Source: Nitrospirota bacterium (GTDB lineage: Bacteria > Nitrospirota > Thermodesulfovibrionia > Thermodesulfovibrionales > UBA9159). From it: a stretch of 64,000 nt of DNA. The notes under the pieces are model-generated. The model had not been told where the DNA came from. It searched no databases and worked only from the letters and a program-made list of their open reading frames with translations. Positions within the stretch are counted from its first letter, which is position 1. Each line of letters starts with the position of its first letter. Below, one piece after another: positions 43,936 to 52,429 of this stretch. A program made the position numbers and the translations under genes. Where the stretch lies: positions 1-64,000 of the forward strand of contig JAJYIF010000014.1 of assembly GCA_021790195.1 (NCBI GenBank). The letters are read 5' to 3'.

Positions 43936-44121
43936 TCAGTAAAGTCTAAACGATCTCATATATAATGCAACATATATATTTGCGCTCATACTCCCTACAA
44001 TAAACTGGGATGCTTGAAGTTCTTCAGCTTCTGAAAGCGACATTTGATTCACAAGACGCCAGACTTTCTCCCGTACCATGCTCAAAAAAAATCGGTCAGC
44101 AACGACAGATAGAAGTTTCAT
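43936..44121 (-). CDS. Possible small protein (61 residues)
   Basis: MKLLSVVADRFFLSMVREKV... with ORF-like composition (LVNQMSLSEAEELQASQF). AGGAAG lies 4 nt before the ATG, within a cassette-repeat copy read in reverse. No family is recognised. It may be a relic. Confidence 0.3.
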   Translation of the reverse strand: MKLLSVVADRFFLSMVREKVWRLVNQMSLSEAEELQASQFIVGSMSANIYVALYMRSFRLY

Positions 44122-44122
44122 T

Positions 44123-44137
44123 TTCTTCCTGAAGTCG
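44123..44137 (+). repeat. Cassette-boundary repeat copy
   Basis: TTCTTCCTGAAGTCG, with GTTTC before and GAAAC after as possible arms. It is not at the 3' end of an obvious gene. Confidence 0.4.
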
Positions 44138-44377
44138 AAACCTATTTCGATTTCTCGAATCTATTTCTTTCCATTTATACTCTCCACAACGCATAGTCGA
44201 AGCTGCAGTTTGGTCCTACAATTCTAAAGCCATATCTGAGGCTCTATCATTCAATATCGACATTGCAAGGAAGGCCCCCAGAAATAGGAATTCTCTCGAA
44301 AAATTCGGTGATTATTTACTTGACTTTTCTTTTATGAGTGTATAATTATCTTTAGCAAGCGAAAAGGAGGAGGGCAA

Positions 44378-45490
44378 ATGAAGCTTAAAATCTTAGTCTT
44401 AGCATTCCTTTTGTTAATTGTTTTGTCATATCCTGTCTATGCGCAGACATGGACAAACGTCTCCCCTTCATGGGATCCTACTAACGGTTACGTTTATAGC
44501 ATGGCGGTTTACGGGGGCAACCTCTATGTGGGAACGTATAACGGAGGGCCAGCGCAGGTGTGGCAGTATAACGGGACAACATGGTCAAACGTCTCCCCTT
44601 CATGGGCTGCTGCTAACGCTGGCGTTTATAGCATGGCGGTTTACGGTGGCAACCTCTATGTCGGAACGTATAACACCGGAGGGGCGGCGCAGGTGTGGCA
44701 GTATGACGGGACAACATGGTCAAACGTCTCCACTTCATGGGCTGCTACTAACAATGCCGCTGAAAGCATGGCGGTTTACGGTGGCAACCTCTATGTCGGA
44801 ACGTATAACGGCGGAGCGGCGGCGCAGGTGTGGCAGTATGACGGGACAACATGGTCAAACGTCTCCCCTTCATGGGCTGCTGCTAACACAGATGCTTTAA
44901 GCATGGCGGATTACGGGGGCAATCTTTATGTCGGAACGATTAACACCGGAGGAGCGCAGGTGTGGCAGTATGACGGGACGATATGGTCAAACGTCTCCCC
45001 TTCATGGGCTGCTGCTAACGATTACGCTAGTAGCATGACGGTTTACGGAAGCAACCTTTATGTCGGAACGGATAACGGCGGAGGAGCGCAGGTGTGGCAG
45101 TATGACGGGACAACATGGTCAAACGTCTCCCCTCCATTGGCTGCTCCTTACTATGCCGCTTATAGTATGGCGGTTTACGGTGGCAATCTTTACGCGGGAA
45201 TATATAACGGCGGAGGAGCGGCGCAGGTATGGCAGTATAACGGGACGACATGGACAAACGTCTCCCCTTCATGGACTGCTGATAACTTTGCCGTTTATAG
45301 CATGGCGGCTTACGGGAGCAATCTTTATGTCGGAACGAGTAACAGCGGCTTCGCGGCGGCGGAGGTGTGGCAGTTGTATGTTGGTGTAAGTGTCCCTACC
45401 ATGACTGAATGGGGGATGATAATTTTCATGATCTTGGCAGGCCTTGGGTCGGTATACTATCTCAAGAGACGGAAACAATTGGAAAGCTAA
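44378..45490 (+). CDS. IPTL-CTERM surface protein with seven propeller repeats
   Basis: A 370-residue exported protein. After the signal peptide (MKLKILVLAFLLLIVLS) come seven repeats of about 44 residues, each of the type TWSNVSPSWAAAN, SMAVYGGNLYVGTYN, AQVWQYDGT. Seven such units predict a seven-bladed beta-propeller. The C-terminus is an IPTL-CTERM sorting signal (VPTMTEWGMIIFMIL, then a hydrophobic stretch and YYLKRRK), which in other bacteria is processed by a dedicated exosortase-like enzyme (XrtH); none is in this window. GGAGGAGGG precedes the ATG. The repeats are nearly identical at DNA level. Confidence 0.88.
   Translation: MKLKILVLAFLLLIVLSYPVYAQTWTNVSPSWDPTNGYVYSMAVYGGNLYVGTYNGGPAQVWQYNGTTWSNVSPSWAAANAGVYSMAVYGGNLYVGTYNTGGAAQVWQYDGTTWSNVSTSWAATNNAAESMAVYGGNLYVGTYNGGAAAQVWQYDGTTWSNVSPSWAAANTDALSMADYGGNLYVGTINTGGAQVWQYDGTIWSNVSPSWAAANDYASSMTVYGSNLYVGTDNGGGAQVWQYDGTTWSNVSPPLAAPYYAAYSMAVYGGNLYAGIYNGGGAAQVWQYNGTTWTNVSPSWTADNFAVYSMAAYGSNLYVGTSNSGFAAAEVWQLYVGVSVPTMTEWGMIIFMILAGLGSVYYLKRRKQLES
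44429..45372 (+). repeat. Tandem coding repeats of about 130 bp
   Basis: Seven units share long identical DNA blocks such as TGGTCAAACGTCTCCCCTTC and GTGTGGCAGTATGACGGGAC. Such identity suggests recent duplication or homogenisation. Confidence 0.85.
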
Positions 45491-45504
45491 GATAGCTTAT
45501 GAGA

Positions 45505-45545
45505 ACAAGACAGGGGCGAGAATGTCATTTTATCCCCTGTCTTGT
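45505..45545 (+). terminator. Strong hairpin after the IPTL-CTERM gene
   Basis: ACAAGACAGGGG and CCCCTGTCTTGT form a perfect 12-bp stem with a 17-nt loop, 15 nt after the stop. There is no clear T-run, so it may be a stability hairpin as well as a terminator. Confidence 0.6.
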
Positions 45546-45586
45546 ACGAAGCGTTTTATCCCGATCGTATTCTTCATAAAGTTGCT

Positions 45587-45603
45587 GCTTCTTGAAACTC
45601 AAC
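45587..45603 (+). repeat. Cassette-boundary repeat copy
   Basis: GCTTCTTGAAACTCAAC, lacking the CC of the core; AGTT before and AACT after can pair. It lies about 100 nt after the IPTL-CTERM gene. Confidence 0.45.
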
Positions 45604-46067
45604 AGTTGTCGGTGGAGCCCGGAGCGTGAGGCTTCCTTATTCACATATCTGCTCCGGTGAATGCTTCTGGACAAAACTTTCTTTTCCGAAGAAGAGGTTC
45701 TTTGACGTTTAATGTCCGGAGAAACCAACACCGCCGACCATCGCGCTGAAAGCTCGTGCCGATTATTGGCATGGATCTTCATTTCTGCGGAGGCAAGCGT
45801 GTTACGGGACAAAGTCTGCGTCAGTTGCGGAACCGGCTACCTATTTGTTCTCAGGTGCTAGAGACTTTTACGGACAGAGGCTTGACTTTGGATTTCTGTA
45901 AGGTAGATTACTTTCTAAACAGTAGCAAAATTGTAGCAGAAAATATCCGAATGCACAGAAATTAGGAAAAATATGTAAATTTTGCAACTAAACTTTTCTC
46001 TGACGTTTCAATCAGTTAGGCTCGAATCCAGACCAGAAGCCCGTTTGCGAAAATGGCTCCGGAGCGG

Positions 46068-46106
46068 TCCTAAGTCCAGCGCGTCTGCCAGTTCCGCCAC
46101 TCTCGC
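46068..46106 (-). pseudogene. tRNA-Leu(UAG) 5' fragment
   Basis: In the minus sense GCGAGAG TG GCGG AACTGGCAGA CGC and the anticodon stem and loop start CTGGA CTTAGGA are intact. The sequence then departs (CCGCT, not the TCCAG needed to close the stem). The fragment is 39 nt and includes the UAG anticodon. Its acceptor strand matches the 3' fragment at 35410-35437. Confidence 0.85.
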
Positions 46107-46220
46107 TGATTGATTCTTAGAAGGTCTCCATTTCTCTTGAAATCCGTCCTGATCGTCTTCGGGTCCAAAGAGCGGCACGACGCAAAGCCGCATTGCGAGC
46201 GCCCGGAACCGATCTTATTT

Positions 46221-46412
46221 CTACTTCTCGGACTTCCCTTCGGTAAAGAAACGCATCAGAGAATCCGCTTCCTTCGGAGGCAGGTCGAATTTGAAGCACG
46301 CCTCTTCAATCAACTTTCCCAGGACCGCTTCCGGATGCTCCAAGCGCATGCCCGATATCCATCTGACCGCCTTTCTGAACTGCTCGCCTTCAGGCTGAAT
46401 GTCCTTCTTCAT
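46221..46412 (-). CDS. Small hypothetical protein
   Basis: A 63-residue helical, charged protein (KKDIQPEGEQFRKAVRWISG, ACFKFDLPPKEADSLMRFF). The ATG is preceded by GGAGGG, which supports a real gene. No family is recognised. It lies just outside the island. Confidence 0.6.
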   Translation of the reverse strand: MKKDIQPEGEQFRKAVRWISGMRLEHPEAVLGKLIEEACFKFDLPPKEADSLMRFFTEGKSEK

Positions 46413-46511
46413 GTTTCCCTCCAGAAATTATTCAGACACATCTATTATAATTCTTTTTTGCGGATTATCGCCCTTCAACCTGGTCTTTAAGGACTGACTC
46501 GTAAAAACCTT

Positions 46512-46540
46512 TTGCATCAGAGTGCGTTTTGTGCTACGAT
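46512..46540 (+). promoter_or_regulatory. Promoter touching the PilZ gene start
   Basis: TTGCAT and TACGAT with a 17-nt spacer; only 6 nt separate the -10 box from ATG 46547. No ribosome binding site fits. The mRNA should be leaderless. Confidence 0.5.
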
Positions 46541-46546
46541 TTTCGC

Positions 46547-47203
46547 ATGGATGAGAGGCGGCATTACAAGAGATTCGTTGTAGAGGGCATAGAGGGGACC
46601 CTCATGTTTGCCACCGATGTAGAGATCCTGAACATAAGTATCAACGGCGTTGCCCTCAGAGCCAACAGAAGACTTGAGATAGGCAAGGAGTATACCTTAA
46701 AGCTTGATTTTAAGGACAAGAGCGTTTCCATGACCGGGATCGTTGTCTGGTCGGTCCTCAGCGAACTGCACACGGACCGGCATGTCGAGGGGGTCCCGAT
46801 GTACAAGGCCGGCATGAGATTCACCGACGTAATATCGAACAAGATGGCCAAGCTCCTGGATTTCATCGAGACTTATAAGCTCTCTGAAGATCACCGGCTC
46901 AATTTCAGGTTCGGTGTGGCATCCCCGGAAAAAGCGGTCCTCGGAGGACCGCACAATTATCACGTGAAAAAGATCAGCGCTAGCGGCATGCTCATAGAGA
47001 CAGACATGCCCCTCGAGGCCGAGGACAGGCTTCCCATGGAGTTTTTTCCGGAGGGCAACAGCGCTATAAAATTCATAGGAAGAGTTGCATCCTGCGTCGA
47101 GATCACCAATGCCGTGCCCAAACACTATGACATAGGCGTCGAGTTTATCGAGATGGGGGAGGACGACAGGAAACGCCTAAGAGAATTCATCGGGACCCTC
47201 TAA
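46547..47203 (+). CDS. Tandem PilZ-domain protein
   Basis: About 218 residues with two PilZ units. The first has the c-di-GMP motif DERRHYKRF (R-x3-R) and ILNISINGVAL (NxSxxG). The second is degenerate: EDHRLNFRFG and VKKISASGMLIE. Such proteins bind c-di-GMP and tune motility or polysaccharide systems. The start at ATG 46547 is set by the promoter and the PilZ N-terminus; an upstream in-frame ATG overlaps the promoter. It converges with the TPM gene. Confidence 0.85.
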   Translation: MDERRHYKRFVVEGIEGTLMFATDVEILNISINGVALRANRRLEIGKEYTLKLDFKDKSVSMTGIVVWSVLSELHTDRHVEGVPMYKAGMRFTDVISNKMAKLLDFIETYKLSEDHRLNFRFGVASPEKAVLGGPHNYHVKKISASGMLIETDMPLEAEDRLPMEFFPEGNSAIKFIGRVASCVEITNAVPKHYDIGVEFIEMGEDDRKRLREFIGTL

Positions 47204-47213
47204 AAGCACCCCT

Positions 47214-47852
47214 TCAGACTATAACGTCATCGGACAATTCGTTCGTATCATCCGGAGTAACAGGGAAATGGAGGGCTAGCAGCTCGCCGGACTCGTGAAT
47301 CGCCTTGCAGAGGGAATCGCAGGCCCGTCCTTTTCTTATGCCTTCTGACACGCCCTTCACAAAGCCGTCCAACGTCTCCTGGCCGATCTTTTCATGAATG
47401 CCGCTGTCTGCAAGGACCCTGACCTTTCTTTCAAAAATTGAAATCAAGAAGAGGATGCCTGTGTTCTTTCTGGTCTTATACAGTCCCTTCTCATAAAAAG
47501 CCCTTACCGCCCTCTGCCTCACGGCATGCTCCTTCCTGTGTAACCCCACAAATGCAGATTTAAGCGTCCCGACCCTTCTGAAAAGGAGCCGGGCCGGAAA
47601 GAACAAAACAAAATTAAGAGGCACGTACCACCAGACCGAGGAATGAAATAAGGAAACGGTCGTCGTCAGCGACAAAAGTCCTGAGAGGAGCACGGCGCCG
47701 ATAACCTCGGCTTCAAAATAGTGGTCGCTGCTTTCTACGACCATGACCGCTATCTCGCCGATCGTCCGCGACTCGGAACTGCGGATCGCTTCCCTTATCC
47801 TTTTTCTTTCCTCTTCGGAAAAAAACTTCTCCGCCCTTAATCCATGCTTCAT
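47214..47852 (-). CDS. TPM-domain membrane protein (short, YgcG-like)
   Basis: About 212 residues. The TPM-like region (FFSEEERKRIREAIRSSE, IGEIAVMVVESSDHYFEAEV) is followed by a membrane pair (VLLSGLLSLTTTVSLF and WWYVPLNFVLFFPARLLF) and a C-terminal TPM-like half (GILFLISIFERKVRVLAD). The start at 47852 overlaps the stop of the upstream TPM gene (TAATG). The frame upstream is the antisense-like shift of a Gly-rich tail and is not used. LemA and two TPM genes form a conserved unit of unknown biochemical role at the membrane. Confidence 0.82.
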   Translation of the reverse strand: MKHGLRAEKFFSEEERKRIREAIRSSESRTIGEIAVMVVESSDHYFEAEVIGAVLLSGLLSLTTTVSLFHSSVWWYVPLNFVLFFPARLLFRRVGTLKSAFVGLHRKEHAVRQRAVRAFYEKGLYKTRKNTGILFLISIFERKVRVLADSGIHEKIGQETLDGFVKGVSEGIRKGRACDSLCKAIHESGELLALHFPVTPDDTNELSDDVIV

Positions 47853-48829
47853 TACCAATCTCCCGAGGCCCCGCCGCCGCCGAAATCGCCCCCGCCGCCG
47901 CTGAAGCCTCCCCCGCCGAAATCGCCGCCGCCCGAACCGCCACCCATTCCCCAGAAACCGCCGCCCGGTCCAAACCCGCCACCCGGTCCGAATCCTCCGC
48001 CTCCATAACGTCCTCCCGCCGAAAATAGGAGAGGCAGAAGAATCCCGGCGCCGCACCCTACCAGCGCAAGAACAATAAGCGCAATAAGTCCGAGAGGAAA
48101 TCCTGCAAGATGGGCGAGCATGGGCAGACCCACGGCACCTGATACCGCCCCCATCAGGCGGGACATGCTTCCAAGGACAAGCAGGGCGATACCGCCGAAG
48201 ATGAGGAAGGTCAGGGCACGGGAATACTTTTCATGTATCTGCGGCGCATGGTTTCCGTCAGCCTTGAACTCGCCCCGCGTCGCATCGATTAACGAAGAAA
48301 TGCCGGCGATAAAACCCCCGTCGTAGTCTCCTCGCTTGAAACGGGGTTTCACAACAAGATCTATGATCCTTCCGGCCATGAGATCCGTCAGCCTTCCCTC
48401 CAGACCCTGTCCCACCTCTATCCGCATCTTCCTCTCCTGTCTCGCAACGATAAAGATAGCGCCGTTGTCCTTGCCCTTCTGGCCGATCTTCCATGACTCG
48501 GCGACCTTGATGCCGAAATCCTCGATCTCTTCGCCCCCTAAAGAGGGGACCGTCAGAATTACTATCTGCGTCGAGTCGCTCTTTTCGAAGGCCGCCAATT
48601 CCCTTTCGAGCTCTCCCCTTGCCTCAGCAGATATCATACCTGCATAATCATTCACATATCCGTGAAGCTCCGGCACATCAAGGGCATATGCCGGAGAAGA
48701 GAGAACGACGAAGCAGGACACGAGACATAGTATGCACGCAATGAACGCGCCCCGTGCATCACGCATCGCGCATCCCGAAGCGCCTGCCGGTAATTCCCCG
48801 GACTTGACGAGCCGCATTAACCGAATCAT
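47852..48829 (-). CDS. TPM-domain protein with Gly-rich C-terminal tail (YgcG family)
   Basis: A 325-residue exported membrane protein. A signal sequence ends near ASPAYALDVP-like residues (SSPAYALD). The TPM domain (YVNDYAGMISAEARGELERE, TQIVILTVPSLGGEEI, GQGLEGRLTDLMAGRI) follows, then membrane helices (FLIFGGIALLVLGSM and LIALIVLALVGCGAGIL) and a Gly-rich tail with FGGGG units. TPM proteins are often paired with LemA. Its start is 2 nt after the LemA stop and its end overlaps the second TPM gene. Confidence 0.88.
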   Translation of the reverse strand: MIRLMRLVKSGELPAGASGCAMRDARGAFIACILCLVSCFVVLSSPAYALDVPELHGYVNDYAGMISAEARGELERELAAFEKSDSTQIVILTVPSLGGEEIEDFGIKVAESWKIGQKGKDNGAIFIVARQERKMRIEVGQGLEGRLTDLMAGRIIDLVVKPRFKRGDYDGGFIAGISSLIDATRGEFKADGNHAPQIHEKYSRALTFLIFGGIALLVLGSMSRLMGAVSGAVGLPMLAHLAGFPLGLIALIVLALVGCGAGILLPLLFSAGGRYGGGGFGPGGGFGPGGGFWGMGGGSGGGDFGGGGFSGGGGDFGGGGASGDW

Positions 48830-48832
48830 GAG

Positions 48833-49417
48833 CTAAAACTGCACCTTCGGCGCCTTTTCAGCGCCCGCCTCCGCTTTGAAGGGCTCTTTGAGCTTAAGGT
48901 GAAGAAGCATGCTGTTTGTAATATTATTGGGGAATATCCTTAAGGATGTATTGAACGTCTCAACCGCCCTGTTATACCTTATGCGCGCCACATTGATCCT
49001 GTTTTCGGTGCCCTCGAGCTGATGCTGCAGGTCCTGAAAATTCTGGTTGGCCTTGAGGTCGGGATACTTCTCCACGACGACCATAAGACGTGAAAGGGCG
49101 CTGCTCATTGCGCCCTGCGCTTCCTGAAACTGCGTAAACGCCTTTGGATCTTCCAGGATTCCCTTGGACATCTGGATAGAGCCTACCTTGGCCCGCGCCT
49201 CGGTCACCGCAGTAAGCGTTTCCCTCTCGTGTTTTGCATACGCCTTCACAACCTCCACGAGGTTCGGGACAAGGTCGTTCCTTCTCTGGTAAGCCGCCTC
49301 GACGTCTCCCCAAGCCGCCTTCACCGCCTCTTCGTTCGCCTGCATCTTATTATAACCGCAACCATAGAAGCTGAAAAGGACAACAAAAGATATCAAACAC
49401 AACAGACTTCTTCGCAT
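48833..49417 (-). CDS. lemA: LemA family lipoprotein
   Basis: About 194 residues. A signal peptide with lipobox FSFYGCGYN is followed by the coiled helical LemA body ([51 protein letters not shown]). I start at ATG 49417, after GGAGGAAGG; an in-frame ATG at 49429 is an alternative. It is the first gene of the LemA-TPM-TPM unit and is divergent from the L,D-transpeptidase. Confidence 0.9.
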   Translation of the reverse strand: MRRSLLCLISFVVLFSFYGCGYNKMQANEEAVKAAWGDVEAAYQRRNDLVPNLVEVVKAYAKHERETLTAVTEARAKVGSIQMSKGILEDPKAFTQFQEAQGAMSSALSRLMVVVEKYPDLKANQNFQDLQHQLEGTENRINVARIRYNRAVETFNTSLRIFPNNITNSMLLHLKLKEPFKAEAGAEKAPKVQF

Positions 49418-49526
49418 TCCTTCCTCCATTACTATTTTGATCCAATCTATAGTAGAATATTTTAAACAAAAAATACTTTTAAAGCCATACCGGCACATAA
49501 CGAATTCTGAAAACAAAGGGTGATCT

Positions 49527-50432
49527 ATGATATTAAGAAGCTGGAAGAAGATGGAAGTTTCCCTGATGGTTGCATTTCTTTTTGTCTTTGCCCTGCCGCC
49601 GGGGGCAAAAGGAGAAGTGTTTTTTTACGGGGCCGGCCAGACCGTGATCGGCAACCCGAAAACCGAATTGGCTGAAAACGGTGATTCCCTGATTGAGATG
49701 GCACGAAGGTTCGATCTCGGATACAACGCGATTGTGGCCGCAAATCCCACGCTCGACCCCTTCGTGCCGGGAGAGGATGCTGACGTCGTCCTGCCTACCT
49801 CTTGGATATTGCCGGACGTGAAGTCATACAGCGGCATTGTTATCAACGTTTCCGAAATGCGAATCTACTATTTTTATCAGCGGGGAAAATCCAGGCTGGT
49901 CGATACATTCCCCATCGGGATCGGCAGCGAGGGATTTGAAACGCCCGTAGGGCAATTTAAGATAATACAAAAAATCGTTCACCCGAACTGGTATCCACCC
50001 GCGTCCATCAGAAAGGAAAGACCGGAGCTGCCCAAGGTGGTCCCGGCGGGTCCGGACAATCCCCTTGGATCACATGCATTGAGGCTCTCGCTCGGCACCG
50101 TCCTTATCCACGGCACAAACAGGCCCTTCGCTGTGGGCAGGATGGACAGCCATGGCTGCATAAGAATGTATCCTGAGGATATTCCCGAGCTTTACAAGAA
50201 AGTCCCCAATGGCACCGTGGTGACCATTGTCCGTCAGCCCGTCAAGGTGGGCGTCAGGGACAAGAAAGTGTATATCGAGGTACACAAGGACGGGAATCGG
50301 AGCAGAAGGGACTATTCCGTTGAAGCGGTCCGCTTGCTGACGAGTAAGGGACTGATCAAAGAGGTCAATACAGAGAAACTTTATCGGGCGTTGCAGAAAA
50401 AGCGGGGAATACCGGTCAACATCTCAAATTAA
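49527..50432 (+). CDS. L,D-transpeptidase (YkuD family)
   Basis: A 301-residue exported enzyme that cross-links peptidoglycan or attaches proteins to it. Signal sequence at the N-terminus, then a LysM-like domain ([38 protein letters not shown]) and the YkuD domain with catalytic [20 protein letters not shown], Cys in SHGC. The C-terminal part is a 70-residue tail. A hairpin shared with the convergent gene follows. Confidence 0.94.
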   Translation: MILRSWKKMEVSLMVAFLFVFALPPGAKGEVFFYGAGQTVIGNPKTELAENGDSLIEMARRFDLGYNAIVAANPTLDPFVPGEDADVVLPTSWILPDVKSYSGIVINVSEMRIYYFYQRGKSRLVDTFPIGIGSEGFETPVGQFKIIQKIVHPNWYPPASIRKERPELPKVVPAGPDNPLGSHALRLSLGTVLIHGTNRPFAVGRMDSHGCIRMYPEDIPELYKKVPNGTVVTIVRQPVKVGVRDKKVYIEVHKDGNRSRRDYSVEAVRLLTSKGLIKEVNTEKLYRALQKKRGIPVNISN

Positions 50433-50468
50433 GAAGAGGGCCCAAAGACCTATCTTCAGGCCCTCTTC
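50433..50468. terminator. Bidirectional terminator-like hairpin
   Basis: GAAGAGGGCC and GGCCCTCTTC form a perfect 10-bp stem with a 16-nt loop between the convergent transpeptidase and lipoprotein genes. There is no T-run on either side. Confidence 0.6.
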
Positions 50469-50485
50469 ACAGCATCGCCTTATCG

Positions 50486-50884
50486 CTACTTTCTCTGCTT
50501 TAGTTCGAATGCCTTTGCGGCCTTTTCCGCGGCAGCCTCCGCCCTCGCGGCGGCGGCCTCAGCCTTGTTCGCAGCAACTTCCGCCCTCTTGGCGGCAGCA
50601 TCGGCCTTATCGCAGCAGTCTTTGGCCGTCTTCATCGCTTCGTCGGCCAGCGACTTTGCCTCTGATGCTTCTTTCTTTGCCTGCTCTATATCGGACGTGA
50701 GAGCGCCGACTTTCTTTTCAAGATTGTCCAGCCTCGACTCAACGGCGGAGACCCTTGATTCGAGCTTGCTGATTCTCTCCACAAGCGGCTCTATCTGCTG
50801 CCTCACGTATTCCCTCGTAGCACACCCAAAAGAAAGGATCGATAACAGGCTCAGTGCCAATAAGATACCCAAAGTCTTCTTCAT
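50486..50884 (-). CDS. Lpp-like coiled-coil lipoprotein with alanine-zipper tail
   Basis: About 132 residues. A signal peptide with lipobox LSFGCAT is followed by a long coiled coil (VERISKLESRVSAVESRLDN) and an Ala-Lys zipper (DEAMKTAKDCCDKADAAAKR). GGAGGTG precedes ATG 50884; an upstream GTG-extended frame overlaps the ribosome binding site. It resembles major outer-membrane lipoproteins that link to the wall, but without a C-terminal Lys-Arg end like that of Lpp. Confidence 0.82.
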   Translation of the reverse strand: MKKTLGILLALSLLSILSFGCATREYVRQQIEPLVERISKLESRVSAVESRLDNLEKKVGALTSDIEQAKKEASEAKSLADEAMKTAKDCCDKADAAAKRAEVAANKAEAAAARAEAAAEKAAKAFELKQRK

Positions 50885-51006
50885 GTTTTCACCTCCTTTC
50901 GAAAGATGGTAATCCATTATTAAAAATGATACACCTAAAAAAACTAGAATTCAACCACTTTTGTCCGCGTTGTGAATCGGGCGGCCGTCGCCCTCGATTC
51001 GCCGTC

Positions 51007-51036
51007 TTTACATTTTTCGGTGATTTACGGTATCTT
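51007..51036 (+). promoter_or_regulatory. Promoter touching the PHP gene start
   Basis: TTTACA and TATCTT with an 18-nt spacer; 6 nt separate the -10 box from ATG 51043. No ribosome binding site is visible. Confidence 0.42.
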
Positions 51037-51042
51037 TTTAGG

Positions 51043-51699
51043 ATGATCGATTTGCACACCCACACCATCTTCAGCGACGGTGAACTGTTGCCGTTTGAAC
51101 TGGTAAGAAGGGCCGCCGCAGTCGGCTGTAGCGCCATAGCAATAACCGACCATGTGGACGTTTCCAATATTGATTTCGTGGTCCCGAGGATAGTAAAGGC
51201 GGTCAGAAGACTGAAGGAATATGTGCCCCTCGATGTAATCCCGGGAGCCGAGATAACACATGTCCCGCCGCGGCTCATCCAGGAACTCGTAAAGGAAGCG
51301 AGGACGCTGGGCGCGAAGATTGTGATCGTTCATGGAGAGACTATTACTGAGCCCGTCTCAGAGGGCACAAACAGGGCCGCGATCGAGGCTGGAGCCGACA
51401 TCCTCGCCCATCCGGGTCTGATTTCCACAGAGGACATTCTTTTCGCAAAAGACAAGGGTATTACCCTGGAAATCACCTCGCGGAAGGGCCACTGTCTCTC
51501 AAACGGATATGTTGCTAGGGAGGCCGTTAAATTCGGAATATCCCTATCGATAAACACTGATTCGCACAGTCCTGGGGACCTTATTTCCAGGGAGGTCGCG
51601 CGGAGGGTGCTTTTCGGTGCCGGCATAGACGAAAGCCGCATCGATTCCATTTTTGAAAATTCAAAATTGCTTGTGGAAAAGGCCCTAAGGAGGGAGTGA
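51043..51699 (+). CDS. PHP-domain histidinol-phosphatase-like hydrolase
   Basis: A 218-residue PHP hydrolase, with metal-binding motifs DLHTHTIFSDG, ITDHVDV, GAEITH, VIVHGE and the final NTDSHSPGD. The family includes phosphoesterases such as the 5'-3' exonuclease RnmV/TrpH-like and histidinol phosphatases. I start at ATG 51043; the frame is open further upstream. The stop overlaps the start of the next gene (TGATG). Confidence 0.88.
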   Translation: MIDLHTHTIFSDGELLPFELVRRAAAVGCSAIAITDHVDVSNIDFVVPRIVKAVRRLKEYVPLDVIPGAEITHVPPRLIQELVKEARTLGAKIVIVHGETITEPVSEGTNRAAIEAGADILAHPGLISTEDILFAKDKGITLEITSRKGHCLSNGYVAREAVKFGISLSINTDSHSPGDLISREVARRVLFGAGIDESRIDSIFENSKLLVEKALRRE

Positions 51700-52415
51700 T
51701 GCCGAAGGCGATTAAAAAGAGAGTTGTAAAGTCTCCAAAGTCTGAAGAGGGCGTTAAAGACGTCCTTTACGGCGCCAAGGAATATATAGGCGAAAGACAG
51801 AAGACCTTTTTTGTGGTTATCGTAGGAGCGATAGTGATCTCGGTCGCCGCTGCGGCGTTCTTCATTTACAGGTCCACCTCCGAGAGCAAGGCCCGGGCAC
51901 TTGAATACAACGGCTACAAGATATATTACGGCCTCTTCCAGAAACAGCCTCTTCAAAAGGAAGAGCAGTATCAGAAGGCGTTTGAGAAATTCACTAAGGC
52001 ATATGACATAAGAAGATCCCCCTATTCTCTTTTTTATATGGCGAACTGCCTGTACAACATGGGGAAATACGACGAGGCCCTTAAGGACCTGAAAGACTTG
52101 ACCTCGCGTTTTCCTGACGATGAGAGCTTCTTTGCGTTTTCTTATTATAAAATGTCGGATATCAGCTTGAAGAAAGGGGACAAGGAAGGGGCCCTGAAAT
52201 TCCTCGATGCACTTTACCAGCGCAGAACAGCCCCGCTCAGGGACCTCGCCCTTGTCGAATCGGCAAGGGTGCTTGAGTCTATGGGAAAGACTGAAGAGGC
52301 GTCCGTGAAATACGCGGAGCTTGAGAAGGATTTCCCCGGATCGCCGTTTGCGGCAGAGGCGCAGGCAAAGACCAGCGCAAGCGCAAAGACAGGGGCTCCT
52401 TCAAAGAATAAGTGA
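51699..52415 (+). CDS. YfgM-like membrane TPR protein
   Basis: A 238-residue protein with an N-terminal cytoplasmic basic stretch, one membrane helix (TFFVVIVGAIVISVAAAAFFI) and TPR-type repeats (FYMANCLYNMGKYDEALKDL, YYKMSDISLKKGDKEGALKF, VLESMGKTEEASVKYAELEK), like YfgM/ancillary SecYEG or cell-envelope proteins. It is coupled to the PHP gene. The C-terminal 20 residues are Ala/Ser/Lys-rich. Confidence 0.78.
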   Translation: MPKAIKKRVVKSPKSEEGVKDVLYGAKEYIGERQKTFFVVIVGAIVISVAAAAFFIYRSTSESKARALEYNGYKIYYGLFQKQPLQKEEQYQKAFEKFTKAYDIRRSPYSLFYMANCLYNMGKYDEALKDLKDLTSRFPDDESFFAFSYYKMSDISLKKGDKEGALKFLDALYQRRTAPLRDLALVESARVLESMGKTEEASVKYAELEKDFPGSPFAAEAQAKTSASAKTGAPSKNK

Positions 52416-52429
52416 GTGGACAATAACAG

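Larger units (their letters stand above)
43918..44377. other. Gap with little recognisable content
   Basis: Apart from the doubtful minus-strand ORF and one repeat copy, this AT-rich gap of 460 nt shows only the promoter of the next gene: TTGACT at 44320 and TATAAT at 44341, with a short spacer. Confidence 0.45.
45491..46067. other. Gap at the right end of the island
   Basis: Apart from the hairpin at 45505 and the repeat at 45587 I see no gene in this stretch of almost 600 nt. Short frames lack ribosome binding sites. It runs up to the broken tRNA. Confidence 0.45.
35410..46106. mobile_element. Genomic island inserted in a tRNA-Leu(UAG) gene
   Basis: The two halves of one tRNA-Leu gene lie about 10.6 kb apart, with the 5' half (through the anticodon loop) at the right end and the 3' half at the left end. 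Between them are an intact substitute tRNA-Leu(UAG), a truncated tyrosine recombinase, an HNH nuclease and accessory genes, many AT-rich relative to the flanks. Flanking genes are core-type. No inserted unit with a complete integrase remains, so the island is probably old and immobile. Confidence 0.78.

Noticed and set aside
47853-48056. N-terminal extension of the short TPM gene, rich in Arg and Gly
   Set aside because: These codons read the Gly-rich tail of the upstream TPM gene in another frame; the TAATG overlap gives a better start at 47852.
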